Positions 1 to 8,392 are shown, counted from the stretch's first letter. The stretch: DNA of 31,074 nt from UBA6136 sp964344495 (GCA_964344495.1 CAYFNI010000013.1:1-31074), one strand, 5' to 3'. Translations and numbers: made by a program. The notes: generated by a model from the sequence alone, not told the origin.

Positions 1-20
1 AACTGCCAGGCTCCAAATAC

Positions 21-54
21 AAAAGCCTCTGCTCAACAGCAGAGGCTTTTTTTT
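21..54 (+). terminator. Intrinsic terminator of a gene left of the window
   Basis: A 10-bp perfect stem (24-33 AGCCTCTGCT with 38-47 AGCAGAGGCT, loop CAAC) is extended by A-T pairs and followed by eight T residues on the plus strand. It should end a plus-strand transcript entering from outside the window. The minus strand has only a short interrupted T run (TTTTGTATTT), so it could also stop leftward transcripts weakly. Confidence 0.85.
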
Positions 55-254
55 GCCCTCAAAACCATCACCCCCCAAATACACCACCACGCCCCTACAT
101 CACGCACCCCGCAGCACACCATCCTCCAAATACCACTGCTTCTCCATTCGTCCCGCTAACTTCACATCATGCGTGACAATCAGGAAACTGACTTCGTATG
201 GGGGCGTCATCACCCTCCGACATTTAAGCGGATCGCGTTCGCCCGCGCGGCGAG

Positions 255-800
255 TTAACGTCGATGGTGTTTGGTGCGTCGATGAACGGGGCCGCCGCGG
301 TGCCGATGGCTTTCGATTTTATGTCTGTGGCCAGTGCGTGAATATCCACGATGTTTGGTTCGGGCATCAGAACGAGTCCGATAGATTTTTACATGGGAGG
401 TGCCAGGCCAGCGATGAGCACGCCAAGATGAGTGATGGCGGCGATGGTCGTGAGAGAAAGATGGCCCATGAGCGTGATGGCGCCCATGTTTTCGCGAGTA
501 GCCATGATGTCTTGAGCTACGGTATGGCGCATGAATACCTCGACGGTATCGGTAGCTGCTGTACGGCGCTTCATGCGTGTAGATCGCTGACGGATTTGTT
601 ACCTCATATGGGGGTGAAGCAGCCCGACGCGGAGGTTTTGGGCTTTCGTACCCCATGTCCTCCTCGTCGTCTTCATCGTCTTCATCGTCCAGAGAGGCCA
701 TCAAGAGGGCTCCGCTCCAGTCTGGTTCAGCCTTTAAGGGATGGGAAAGCCCAAGACTGGTTAGCAGCACGAGGGCTGCGCTGTAGTACGCTGGATTCAC
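255..800 (-). CDS. Exported His/Arg-rich hypothetical protein with an acidic patch
   Basis: This 181-residue protein is not one I recognise. It begins with a GTG codon and a plausible Sec signal peptide (about residues 1-24, hydrophobic core SAALVLLTSLGL, cleavage near LKA-EP). A strongly acidic run follows (DDEDDEDDEED, about residues 38-48). The C-terminal 100 residues are dominated by His, Arg, Ser and Tyr, ending in HRRTKHHRR. Charge is thus segregated, with an acidic front and a basic tail. The protein is probably secreted or periplasmic. The His-rich tail could bind metal or a polyanion, but that is inference. There is no clear Shine-Dalgarno sequence before the GTG, so the start is uncertain. 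The opposite strand is also open over this stretch, but that translation shows no family features. Confidence 0.6.
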   Translation of the reverse strand: MNPAYYSAALVLLTSLGLSHPLKAEPDWSGALLMASLDDEDDEDDEEDMGYESPKPPRRAASPPYEVTNPSAIYTHEAPYSSYRYRRGIHAPYRSSRHHGYSRKHGRHHAHGPSFSHDHRRHHSSWRAHRWPGTSHVKIYRTRSDARTKHRGYSRTGHRHKIESHRHRGGPVHRRTKHHRR

Positions 801-991
801 AGATATCCCGATGTCGTCTATTGTGGTCGGACAAAGAAGTCCCTATTTGGCGTCACAAGATGCCTGCATTCGGCTGGAGCATCCGGTGTGCGATCAGTTT
901 GAATTCTGCCAAAATCTGACCGGTTTCGATATGACCGAATCCCGGCCCCTCTGCGAGTGCCACTCCCACCCCCAGCGGGATGCGTCCGATG

Positions 992-3364
992 TTATGGCAC
1001 CAATCGCACTATGTGCTTTGCTGGCCCGGGTTCAAAGGCTTGAAAGATGCCAGCATCCCAATTCGTTTGCTGGTCGCTGAAATGAGGTGAAAAAGGATGT
1101 CCGGATTGGCCGGCCGGCATCTCCAGAATAGCGCTCTCCGGATGGTTGGGTGACAGCACCAGCCGCTCGCTGGCCCCGTTCCGCTCGTGCAGAACCTTGA
1201 TACAGTTGGCGTTACAGGCACCGGGCGTGGGCGGCATGTCCAGCAATAGCCCGACCCAAGGAAGTTGCCGGCTGAAGGGGTGTTGTAACGTCACGGTGTT
1301 GACAGATGCCCAGGTTAGTTGGTCGATGGGCTGATCGCTAAAGCGCTGTTGAACATCACGGGCTGTTGAAATCAGGGTATCCAGCAGCAGGTCGTGCCAG
1401 CTGTTGACTCCGTAAGCGCGCGCCAAATCGGCATTCCCGGTCTGAATGAGCCTCCTTAAGGGGGTTTCCATCTCTCGCCACTGGTAACCAAAGCCTGCAT
1501 CCTTCAGTTCGCAGTGTTTCACCAGGGGCGAAAAGAGCCGCTGGGCCAAGGCCGAACGCCATGCAACCAGTAACGGCAGACCCCGACTATCGGGTCGCAT
1601 CTGCCCATCCCAGGCCCGGAGGGCTTCTATCCATCGCGAGGCCTCCGGTACCCGCTCAGCGGCTGCCTCGCGTAACACCTCAAGCGCCAGATTCCGGTAA
1701 AACTCATAGAATTCACTGCGTGTATCCAGTTGGATATCAAGCATGGCCTGTTCATCCAGAACCGGTTTTTCTGCCAGCCGTTGTCCGATGCGATACGCGC
1801 GGTAGGCATGCGCGAAATTATGCCCAACCACAAGCGGGAAATCGCTCCCGATCTGGCGCTGGTTAGCTGTCACCAGATAACCAGCGGTTGGGTCCACGAC
1901 ATGCGGCAGCCGCTCCGGTCGGGCATAGCCTGACCAGCCGTGATCCGGGTGAGCCCAGTCCACGCTGATGCTGCCGTCCATGCCCCGACGATCCGGAATT
2001 TTTCCGGTCAACGTCCAGGCAATATGGCCATCCTCATCCGCCAGCACCACGTTTTGCGGGGGCGCGCCAAATCGCTTCATCACCTGAATGGCCGTGTTCA
2101 CCGAAGTGACGCCATCCATCTCGAGCAAATCCAGATTAATCGCGGCCGGATCCAGTGCTGTCCAGCGCACGGCGACCGGGTGGCCCAGAAGGGGTCGATC
2201 CAGCACCGGTCCCCAGCGCGTTTCGCGGCGTTCCAGAGGGACGGGTGCCGCATCCCGTACAGTCAGACTTTCCGTATGGACGCTGAAGTCCTCCCATCCT
2301 TGGGGAGTACGATACTGATTGGGGTTTTGCGGGTTGATCTGCAGCAGGATCAGATCTTCGACGTCCGCATTCAGGTTGGTATAACCCCAGGCGACGTGAC
2401 CATTGCCACCGGCGACGATCAGCGGCAAACCCGGCAGGCTGAGTCCTGCGAGCAGCCGTTCGCCGTACTGGAGTTTGGCCCGATACCAGATGATTGGGAC
2501 CGTCAGAGGCAGGTGCATGTCATTAGCGATGATGGCGCGGCCATCCGCCGTTTTGCTGCCAGCGATGGCCCAGCTGTTCGAGCCCAGTGCCGTATCGTCT
2601 GCCACCACCCTCGCCGCGGGGGCGTTTGCAGCGGGTTGGTGCGCTTGCAATACTCGGAGGAGACTCTGGACCGGCAACGGTTTGGGTGGGCGTCTGGACG
2701 CCGTGCCACCGACCAGATTCGCACTGTAGTCATCGCCGTCGGGCGTCAGAAAGTCGATGAGGTCTGGCTTCAGGCAGGTCTGCATCACCGTCAGCATTCG
2801 CTCTTCTGACTCGGAGTCGCTCAGCATCTGAAACATGGATGCACCGACCATCAGGCTATCCGCCGGTGTCCACGGCTCGGGTCTGACTCGCAGGAACCTG
2901 AATTCGGGCGGAAATTCGCGCGCTTGCTGAATGGCCGTATTCACGCCGGCCGTATAGGCTAGCAGGACCGCCTGCTCAGAAGGGGGCAACTGTTCGACAG
3001 CCGCCCTGGCGACTCGATCGAAACCGTACAGGCGCTGTTGGCGATCGCTCGCCACAGCTTTTTCGCCGAGGATTTCTGCCAGCCGGCCGGCCATCTTGCG
3101 TCGTAGCAGGTCCATCTGAAACAGCCGATCCCGGGCATGCAGATAGCCCAATGCCTGATAGGCATCTTCCCGGTGGCTGGCCCTGATCGTCGGGATGCCA
3201 TACTGGTCGAGCTCGACTTCCACCGGGTTTTGCAGCCCGGGTACGGTGAATTGACCCTCCTGAGGGGGCAGCGATTGTGCCGTCCGGTCGATTTGATAGG
3301 CCACCGGCGCCACGACCAGCAACAGCAGAAATCCGAACAGGTAGAGGAGATGTCGACGGGTCAT
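992..3364 (-). CDS. Penicillin acylase family N-terminal-nucleophile hydrolase
   Basis: The 790-residue product has the size and order of a penicillin amidase / acyl-homoserine-lactone acylase precursor. An N-terminal hydrophobic segment (about residues 5-24) acts as signal or anchor, so the enzyme should be periplasmic or membrane-bound. The alpha-chain signature HARDRLFQMDLLRRKMAGR lies near residue 76. The autoprocessing site is Gly261-Ser262 in LGSNSWAIAG; Ser262 would become the N-terminal nucleophile of the beta chain after excision of a linker around residues 215-261. NDMHLPL and the later TANQRQIG also match the family. Substrate cannot be told from sequence: beta-lactams, acyl-homoserine lactones or other N-acyl amides are possible. 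It is divergent from rph with an 85-bp gap. The ATG at 3364 has no obvious ribosome binding site. Confidence 0.92.
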   Translation of the reverse strand: MTRRHLLYLFGFLLLLVVAPVAYQIDRTAQSLPPQEGQFTVPGLQNPVEVELDQYGIPTIRASHREDAYQALGYLHARDRLFQMDLLRRKMAGRLAEILGEKAVASDRQQRLYGFDRVARAAVEQLPPSEQAVLLAYTAGVNTAIQQAREFPPEFRFLRVRPEPWTPADSLMVGASMFQMLSDSESEERMLTVMQTCLKPDLIDFLTPDGDDYSANLVGGTASRRPPKPLPVQSLLRVLQAHQPAANAPAARVVADDTALGSNSWAIAGSKTADGRAIIANDMHLPLTVPIIWYRAKLQYGERLLAGLSLPGLPLIVAGGNGHVAWGYTNLNADVEDLILLQINPQNPNQYRTPQGWEDFSVHTESLTVRDAAPVPLERRETRWGPVLDRPLLGHPVAVRWTALDPAAINLDLLEMDGVTSVNTAIQVMKRFGAPPQNVVLADEDGHIAWTLTGKIPDRRGMDGSISVDWAHPDHGWSGYARPERLPHVVDPTAGYLVTANQRQIGSDFPLVVGHNFAHAYRAYRIGQRLAEKPVLDEQAMLDIQLDTRSEFYEFYRNLALEVLREAAAERVPEASRWIEALRAWDGQMRPDSRGLPLLVAWRSALAQRLFSPLVKHCELKDAGFGYQWREMETPLRRLIQTGNADLARAYGVNSWHDLLLDTLISTARDVQQRFSDQPIDQLTWASVNTVTLQHPFSRQLPWVGLLLDMPPTPGACNANCIKVLHERNGASERLVLSPNHPESAILEMPAGQSGHPFSPHFSDQQTNWDAGIFQAFEPGPAKHIVRLVP

Positions 3365-3414
3365 GACCGTAAGCGTGTGGAGGAGGCGTCACCCGGAGCG
3401 TCTGGAGGCTAGGG

Positions 3415-3420
3415 TATACT
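3415..3420 (+). promoter_or_regulatory. Probable -10 element of the rph promoter
   Basis: TATACT lies 30 bases before the rph ATG and is followed by a GC-rich discriminator (GCCTCG). The -35 region is poor. The GTATAC core is palindromic, so the same bases could serve the divergent acylase gene. Confidence 0.45.
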
Positions 3421-3449
3421 GCCTCGTTTTACGTTCAGTGAGCAATGCC

Positions 3450-4175
3450 ATGAGACCTAGCGGCCGCCAGCCCGACCAGTTACGCCCTATCGTCATCACC
3501 CCTCATTTCACCAAACATGCCGAAGGGTCGGTACTGGTCGAATTCGGCGACACCCGGGTTATCTGCACCGCCAGCATTGAGGACCGTGTTCCGCCGTTCC
3601 TGAAAGGCAAGGGTAGCGGCTGGATCACGGCCGAGTACGGCATGCTGCCGCGGGCGACGCATGAGCGGTCCGGACGTGAGGCGGCCCGGGGCAAACAGAC
3701 CGGGCGCACCATGGAAATTCAGCGGCTGATCGGTCGTTCGCTGCGGGCAGCGCTGGATCTGGAGGCACTGGGTGAGCGCACCGTCACCATTGACTGCGAT
3801 GTCATCCAGGCCGATGGAGGGACCCGCACGGCGTCCATCACGGGCGGTTTCGTGGCCCTGCATCTGGCGGTTCAGCATTTGCTCAAGGTGCGTCGCCTCA
3901 AGAGCAACCCGATTCATGGCCAGATCGCTTCGGTATCGGTCGGGATCTACAAAGGCATCCCCGTACTGGATCTCGACTATCGCGAAGACTGTGATGCGGA
4001 GACCGACATGAACGTCATCATGAACGAGGCAGGAGCCTTCATCGAGGTCCAGGGCACGGCCGAAGGTCATGCCTTCCATCGCCATGAACTGGATGCCATG
4101 CTGAATCTCGCCGGCCAAGGCATTACCGAGCTGATGGAGCATCAACGTCAGGCATTGGCTGCCGTTCGCGCCTGA
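3450..4175 (+). CDS. rph: Ribonuclease PH
   Basis: This 241-residue protein is a phosphate-dependent 3'-5' exoribonuclease that trims tRNA 3' ends; the family usually has 238-240 residues. The start chosen is the ATG giving MRPSGRQPDQLRP, the conserved N-terminus, and not an upstream in-frame codon. Family motifs visible are KHAEGSVLVEFGDTRV, the phosphate-site region SGREAARGKQTGRTMEIQRL and RTASITGGFVAL. Nothing is missing, and the C-terminus ends with the usual LMEHQRQALA helix. In many proteobacteria rph is next to rdgB; here a carbonic anhydrase gene on the other strand separates them. It is transcribed singly and ends in a terminator 21 bases downstream. Confidence 0.97.
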   Translation: MRPSGRQPDQLRPIVITPHFTKHAEGSVLVEFGDTRVICTASIEDRVPPFLKGKGSGWITAEYGMLPRATHERSGREAARGKQTGRTMEIQRLIGRSLRAALDLEALGERTVTIDCDVIQADGGTRTASITGGFVALHLAVQHLLKVRRLKSNPIHGQIASVSVGIYKGIPVLDLDYREDCDAETDMNVIMNEAGAFIEVQGTAEGHAFHRHELDAMLNLAGQGITELMEHQRQALAAVRA

Positions 4176-4196
4176 CGGGTGGTTTGTTCGCCAACA

Positions 4197-4229
4197 AAAA
4201 CGGGCGTAGCCAGCGCCGTCGCCCGTTTT
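4197..4229. terminator. Bidirectional terminator between rph and the carbonic anhydrase gene
   Basis: AAAACGGGCG (4197-4206) pairs with CGCCCGTTTT (4220-4229) around a 13-base loop. Both strands have a T run after the stem, as expected between two convergent genes. Confidence 0.85.
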
Positions 4230-4248
4230 CGTCTGGGGCGCCGATGGC

Positions 4249-4827
4249 TTAAGCCGGACGGCCCGCCTTCATGGCGTCCGGTACCTCAACCAGCTTGCCA
4301 GTCCGGACATCGTAGATGAAGCCGTAGATCGGAATGTACTTCGGCACCAGCGCATGGTTGCGGATCCGGCTCACGTCTTCCAGCACGCTTTGCTCGTTGT
4401 TCTTGAACGTCAGCCAGTTGATGTACTTGCCATCGGTCGAGCCCGGATACTTGCCGTTGTCGTGCCAGCCATTCGCGTCGATTGAGGACGTATCGAGGCT
4501 CTGGCTCAGCAGATCGCCCATGATGTCGTTGTTGAACAGCTGCATGCCGCAGTCGGTGTGATGAATGACGAAGAACTCCTGGGTGCCCAGCAGCTTGTGT
4601 GAAATCACCAGCGAGCGGATGGCATCATCGCTGGCGCGGCCGCCGGCGTTGCGGGTTACGTGCGCATCGCCCTCGGACAGACCGGCATACTTGGCGGGAT
4701 CCAGTCGGGCATCCATGCAGGTCAGGATGGCGAAGCCACGGGCTGGCGGCAGGGCCAGATCACCCTTGGTAAAACTGGCCGCATAGCCTTCGTTGGCTTT
4801 CAGAACCTCGGTCAGAATCTTGCTCAT
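4249..4827 (-). CDS. Beta-class carbonic anhydrase
   Basis: The 192-residue protein carries the zinc and catalytic signature of beta-carbonic anhydrases: Cys37-x-Asp39-x-Arg41 in TCMDARLDP, and His90-x-x-Cys93 in IHHTDCGM. The VTRNAGGRASDDAIRSL stretch and the C-terminal YGFIYDVRTGKLVEV complete the fold. It interconverts CO2 and bicarbonate, is cytoplasmic (no signal peptide), and belongs to the short single-domain clade that has an insertion after HxxC (about residues 100-130). A good ribosome binding site (AGGAG) precedes the ATG. It is convergent with rph and divergent from rdgB, and appears to be transcribed alone. Bicarbonate supply for anaplerosis or autotrophy is a reasonable role but not shown here. 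Confidence 0.95.
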   Translation of the reverse strand: MSKILTEVLKANEGYAASFTKGDLALPPARGFAILTCMDARLDPAKYAGLSEGDAHVTRNAGGRASDDAIRSLVISHKLLGTQEFFVIHHTDCGMQLFNNDIMGDLLSQSLDTSSIDANGWHDNGKYPGSTDGKYINWLTFKNNEQSVLEDVSRIRNHALVPKYIPIYGFIYDVRTGKLVEVPDAMKAGRPA

Positions 4828-4918
4828 GTATAGTTCTCCTCTCTGTATCGTTTAAGTTTCACTCAATAGACCGGCCGCAAGCCCCAATCGGACACGGACC
4901 GTGTTCAGAGTCGCGACG

Positions 4919-5521
4919 ATGAAAAAAATTCTGCTCGCCAGCAACAATCCCGGAAAAATTCGCGAGATCGAGTCCATATTAGCAGGACATGATTTTCAGG
5001 TGATACCCCAGTCGGCCTTCGCCATTGGCGATGTGGACGAAACCGGTCAGACCTTCATCGAGAACGCTCTCATCAAGGCACGCCATGCTGCAGGTCTGGC
5101 AAATTTGCCGGCGATTGCTGACGATTCCGGTCTGGAAGTCGATGCCTTGGGCGGTGCACCGGGCGTCTATTCAGCGCGTTATGCCGGACCCGGCGCCACG
5201 GATGACGCCAACAATGCCAAACTTCTTGCGGCGCTGGCCGGAGTGCCGATGGCGCAGCGCACAGCCCGATTTCGCTGCGTGATGGCGTTTGTGCGTCATG
5301 CCGATGACCCTCATCCGATCATTGCCCAGGGCGATTGGTCGGGCGTGATTCTGGAACAGGCCACGGGTCAAGGCGGCTTCGGCTATGACCCGCTGTTTTT
5401 CGTGCCGGAGCGCGGATGTGCGTCGGCTGAACTGGATCCGGCCGAGAAAAATCGCCTGAGCCATCGGGGTAAGGCCCTGCGCGCACTTGCCCACGGCCTG
5501 CGGGCTATCCTTGAGCCCTGA
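4919..5521 (+). CDS. rdgB: RdgB/HAM1 family dITP/XTP pyrophosphatase
   Basis: This 200-residue enzyme hydrolyses dITP, XTP and related non-canonical purine nucleotides to monophosphates, keeping them out of DNA and RNA. The start chosen is the ATG at 4919, giving MKKILLASNNPGKIREI, the conserved N-terminus; an earlier in-frame ATG adds six residues that do not fit the family. Motifs visible are SNNPGK (8-13), TFIENALIKARHAA, the metal/base pocket ADDSGLEVDALGGAPGVYSA, and GFGYDPLFF followed by KNRLSHRGKAL. The length is typical. It is convergent with the YjgR-type ATPase gene, 17 bases apart, with only a short GC palindrome (5523-5534) between them. Confidence 0.97.
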   Translation: MKKILLASNNPGKIREIESILAGHDFQVIPQSAFAIGDVDETGQTFIENALIKARHAAGLANLPAIADDSGLEVDALGGAPGVYSARYAGPGATDDANNAKLLAALAGVPMAQRTARFRCVMAFVRHADDPHPIIAQGDWSGVILEQATGQGGFGYDPLFFVPERGCASAELDPAEKNRLSHRGKALRALAHGLRAILEP

Positions 5522-5538
5522 ACAGCCGCGGCTGCGGG

Positions 5539-6972
5539 CTAGCGTTTGCCCAGCGAGCCCAGAATGCCGCGCAACAACTGTCGACCCAGGGAGCGCCCCA
5601 GTTCCGACGAGGCGGCCGAAAGTGCGCTTTTGGCCGCCTTCTGCAGCAACTCCTGCACCTCTTCACCCATGCCGCTCGGGTTGACGGCAGCGGCTTCCGT
5701 TCGCTGACGCAAACGTTCGTGGGCGGACTCCCGGTCAATGACGGCGGTGTAGGCCGCACGGTAAGGTGACCGCTCGATGATCGCCTGCCGTTCCCCGACC
5801 GAGGCAGCGCCGATCCGCGAGCGCGGCGGACAGACCTGAGCCCGCTCCACCGGACTGGGGATCCCGCCATCCATCAGCGTGGACACCAGCGCCTCGCCGA
5901 TACCCAGTTCAGTGATCGCCGTGGCCACATCGAGACCGGGGTTGGCCCGGAAGGTTTCGGCGGCCGCCTTGACTGCCTTCTGATCCTTGGGTGTGAACGC
6001 CCTGAGCGCATGCTGAACCCGGTTGCCCAGCTGCCCGAGGATGCGGTCGGGAATATCCAGAGGATTCTGGGTGATGAAGTAGACCCCCACCCCCTTGGAG
6101 CGGATCAGCCGTACCACCTGCTCGATCTTGTCGAGCAGCACCTTGGGCGCATCATCGAACAGTAGGTGCGCTTCATCGAAAAAGAAGGCCAGCAACGGCA
6201 ACTCGGCATCGCCGCGCTCCGGCAGCTGCTCATAAAGGTCCGACAGCAGCCACAGCAGCACCGTCGCATACAGGCGCGGTTTCAGGAACAGCCGGTCGGC
6301 GGCCAGAATATTGATCTGCCCGCGTCCGTCCGGCAGCGTGTGCATGAGATCCGCCAACTGCAGGCTGGGCTCACCGAAAAAGGCTTGCGCCCCCTCGCTC
6401 TCCAACGCCAATAGTTCGCGCTGCAGAATCCCCAGCGTCTGCCGGCTGACCGTGCCGTAGGTCTTGCCCAGTTCGGCAGTCTGTTCGCTGGCGTGTGCGA
6501 TCAGACTTTGCAAATCCTTGAGATCCAGCAGCAACAGGTCGTGATCGTCGGCATATTTGAACAGCAGCGCGAGCACGCTGGCCTGAATGTCCGACAGATC
6601 CAGCAGCCGGGCCAGCAGCAAGGGACCCAGATCGGACAACGTCGCGCGCACTGGATGCCCCTGGGTGCCGAATACGTCCCAGAACACCACCGGATAGGCC
6701 TCCGGTTGATAGTGTTCGATGCCCAGCGCTGCCGCTCGCGCCTGCAGCGTTGGGGTATCCGCACCCGGCAGGGCGAGCCCGGAGAGATCGCCCTTGATGT
6801 CGGCCAGAAAGACCGGAATGCCGAGGTCAGAAAAACCTTCAGCCAACACCTGCAGCGTTACCGTCTTGCCGGTGCCGGTCGCGCCGGCGATCAAGCCGTG
6901 ACGGTTGGCATACCGCCCGGACAGAAAACAGGGTTGTTCGCCCTTGCCGATCAGAATGCGGGATTCAGTCAT
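5539..6972 (-). CDS. yjgR: HerA-like C-terminal ATPase (DUF853, YjgR family)
   Basis: The 477-residue product starts at MTESRILIGKG, which has a GGAGAAG ribosome binding site; a longer frame upstream does not fit the family. A Walker A motif GATGTGKT lies at residues 30-37 after GRYANRHGLIA, and a Walker B motif LAFFFDEAHLLF lies around residue 265. These and the sentence-like conserved stretch VYFITQNPLDIPD identify the DUF853 group of HerA/FtsK-type ATPases. The low-complexity alanine/glutamine-rich C-terminus (AAKSALSAASSELGRSLGRQ) is also typical. Its molecular role is unknown in general; a nucleic-acid pump or chaperone function is only inferred from the fold. It has its own promoter candidate and is divergent from the cyclotransferase-like gene. 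Confidence 0.93.
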   Translation of the reverse strand: MTESRILIGKGEQPCFLSGRYANRHGLIAGATGTGKTVTLQVLAEGFSDLGIPVFLADIKGDLSGLALPGADTPTLQARAAALGIEHYQPEAYPVVFWDVFGTQGHPVRATLSDLGPLLLARLLDLSDIQASVLALLFKYADDHDLLLLDLKDLQSLIAHASEQTAELGKTYGTVSRQTLGILQRELLALESEGAQAFFGEPSLQLADLMHTLPDGRGQINILAADRLFLKPRLYATVLLWLLSDLYEQLPERGDAELPLLAFFFDEAHLLFDDAPKVLLDKIEQVVRLIRSKGVGVYFITQNPLDIPDRILGQLGNRVQHALRAFTPKDQKAVKAAAETFRANPGLDVATAITELGIGEALVSTLMDGGIPSPVERAQVCPPRSRIGAASVGERQAIIERSPYRAAYTAVIDRESAHERLRQRTEAAAVNPSGMGEEVQELLQKAAKSALSAASSELGRSLGRQLLRGILGSLGKR

Positions 6973-7006
6973 GCAGGTCTTCTCCGGCCGGTATAAAGTG
7001 ATGCGA

Positions 7007-7035
7007 CGTGTAACCTGTCCCGGTGAGACTGTCAA
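7007..7035 (-). promoter_or_regulatory. Candidate sigma-70 promoter of the YjgR-type gene
   Basis: On the minus strand a perfect -35 TTGACA (7035-7030) is followed after 17 bases by TACACG (7012-7007), or after 16 bases by TTACAC. The -10 match is weak. The predicted leader is about 30 bases. Confidence 0.4.
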
Positions 7036-7076
7036 TCGACGGTCTACGGTAGGACCCCTGTTGAGGAGCCTGAGAC

Positions 7077-7508
7077 ATGATCCATCTGTTTGCCTACGGT
7101 ACCCTGCAATTGCCGGAGGTCTTCCACGCGGTGACCGGGCGACTGCGGGCATCGGAACCCGCCACACTGACGGGCTATGGCCGTTATGGTCTGCTGGGAC
7201 TGGCCTATCCGGGCCTGATCCACGAGCCCGGGGCCCGCACCGAAGGCCTCCTCTATCGCAATCTGACGGGGCCGGAGCTGTCTCGACTGGATGGCTTCGA
7301 GGATGCGTTCTATCAACGCGAAACGCTGACGGTCATGACGGCCGCCGGTGAGTCGGTATCGGCCGAGGTCTACGTGGTACCGCCCGCCGCGGCCGATCGG
7401 CTTGACCGGCGCGACTGGTCGCTGGAGGCGTTCCGCCGGGAGCACCTGTCTGATTTTATGGCCCGCTGCCGAGCGGCAGGGCCATCAAGTCCAGAGGCGG
7501 GAATGTAA
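7077..7508 (+). CDS. Gamma-glutamylcyclotransferase-like (AIG2/YtfP family) protein
   Basis: The 143-residue protein opens with IHLFAYGTLQLPEVF, containing the YGTL substrate-binding loop (residues 7-10) of the GGCT/AIG2 fold. Glu75 in LDGFEDAFYQR matches the catalytic glutamate, and GLLYRNLTGPELSRLD is the usual central strand and helix. Family members release 5-oxoproline from gamma-glutamyl compounds or act on gamma-glutamylamines, but many bacterial ones have no proven substrate. A GAGGAG ribosome binding site precedes the ATG. It is cytoplasmic, and its neighbours give no pathway clue. It runs convergently into the small zinc-ribbon gene, four bases apart. Confidence 0.88.
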   Translation: MIHLFAYGTLQLPEVFHAVTGRLRASEPATLTGYGRYGLLGLAYPGLIHEPGARTEGLLYRNLTGPELSRLDGFEDAFYQRETLTVMTAAGESVSAEVYVVPPAAADRLDRRDWSLEAFRREHLSDFMARCRAAGPSSPEAGM

Positions 7509-7512
7509 TCAA

Positions 7513-7698
7513 TCAGCGCAGTTCCTGCCTGGTTGCGCCACACCGGCTACAGCGATGCACCGTGACCAGCCGGCCCTGTTTCACGTCAAAAATCTGCGTC
7601 TTGTCCACCTGCCATTTGTGGAAGCCACGGCGGCACAGGGTATTGCCCTGATGGGTGACGGAGGCCCTGGGGCGGCGGAAAGGAAGGATATCGGCCAT
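7513..7698 (-). CDS. Small probable zinc-binding protein
   Basis: This 61-residue protein is not one I can name. It has a Cys22-x4-His27 pair (LCRRGFHKW) and a Cys50-x2-Cys53 pair (HRCSRCGATR), which together look like a compact zinc ribbon with tryptophan near the first knuckle. Its ATG begins one base after the TGA of the upstream AlkB-type gene (TGA-C-ATG), so the two are almost certainly translationally coupled and co-transcribed. There is no signal peptide. Similar short zinc proteins occur beside unrelated genes in gammaproteobacteria, so the coupling does not by itself prove a role in repair. Confidence 0.75.
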   Translation of the reverse strand: MADILPFRRPRASVTHQGNTLCRRGFHKWQVDKTQIFDVKQGRLVTVHRCSRCGATRQELR

Positions 7699-7699
7699 G

Positions 7700-8281
7700 T
7701 CAGTTCCGTGTCTGAATCCATCTGAACGTGAGGTTGATCCGCGGCTCCGTAATGCCGGGCTGGCGCGGTATCCGATGTTGCCAGTATGCCTGAAAGGCGC
7801 CGCCCATGATCAGCAGGCTGCCCGATGCCAGCGGCAGGCGCAGGGTTTCGCGGGTGGTTCGATGGCGGATCTCGAAGCGTCGCTCGGCCCCCAGGCTGAG
7901 TGAGGCAATCAGCGGCTGGCAGCCCAGTTCCGGCTCGTTGTCCGCGTGCCAGCCCATCGCATCTCGGCCATCGCGGTAGAGGTTGCCGAGTACACTGTTG
8001 AACCGCTGCCCGCACGCCTCTTCGACGGCTGCTTTCAGGGTCCGCAAGGCCGGCGTCCAGGGCCGCGGCGCATGGGTGACCCCGGCGTAACGGTAATCGG
8101 TGCCGGCGTCGCCATGCCAGGCGACACGGCGGGGCACGCGTATATCGCGGCCAAACAGGCGCAGTGTTTCATCGTGCCAGTCCATGTCCAGCGCCAGCTG
8201 ATCAAACCATTGCCGTGCGGCCGCCGGGGTCAGAAAGGCCTCCTGGTAGTCGATTTCGCCATCCCGACTTAGCAGACGCAT
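7700..8281 (-). CDS. AlkB-type Fe(II)/2-oxoglutarate dioxygenase
   Basis: The 193-residue protein starts at MRLLSRDGEIDY. It belongs to the AlkB group that includes ALKBH2/3: FNSVLGNLYRDGRDAMGWHADNE contains the iron ligands His112 and Asp114, with the third ligand His169 in YWQHRIP and the 2-oxoglutarate-binding RINLTFR (Arg181, Arg187) near the C-terminus. These enzymes oxidatively remove small alkyl lesions such as 1-methyladenine and 3-methylcytosine from DNA or RNA. All catalytic residues are present. It is the first gene of a two-gene unit with the zinc-ribbon protein and is divergent from the DUF4389 gene. Ada boxes are not evident upstream, so its regulation is unclear. Confidence 0.93.
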   Translation of the reverse strand: MRLLSRDGEIDYQEAFLTPAAARQWFDQLALDMDWHDETLRLFGRDIRVPRRVAWHGDAGTDYRYAGVTHAPRPWTPALRTLKAAVEEACGQRFNSVLGNLYRDGRDAMGWHADNEPELGCQPLIASLSLGAERRFEIRHRTTRETLRLPLASGSLLIMGGAFQAYWQHRIPRQPGITEPRINLTFRWIQTRN

Positions 8282-8392
8282 GGTGATTCGGGTATCCTTC
8301 CACCGCTGAAGAACCCCGCCCACCGTAAGGGGGCAGACCCGGTCCGGCGAGAGGGTTCTGTATCCATTTCGATCCAAGTTTGAGTGACCGAC

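Noticed and set aside
53..919. Plus-strand 288-codon frame opposite the His-rich exported protein
   Set aside because: No ribosome binding site or family motif, and its composition looks like an antisense translation. The minus frame has a signal peptide.
1940..2809. Plus-strand 289-codon frame inside the penicillin acylase gene
   Set aside because: It is fully antisense to a conserved, motif-complete gene and shows no family features.
8291..8297. GGATACC upstream of the AlkB-type gene as a -10 box
   Set aside because: It would place the transcript start within a few bases of the ATG, and no -35 was found. The same heptamer occurs upstream of gnd and ilvE, but the set is too small to call.
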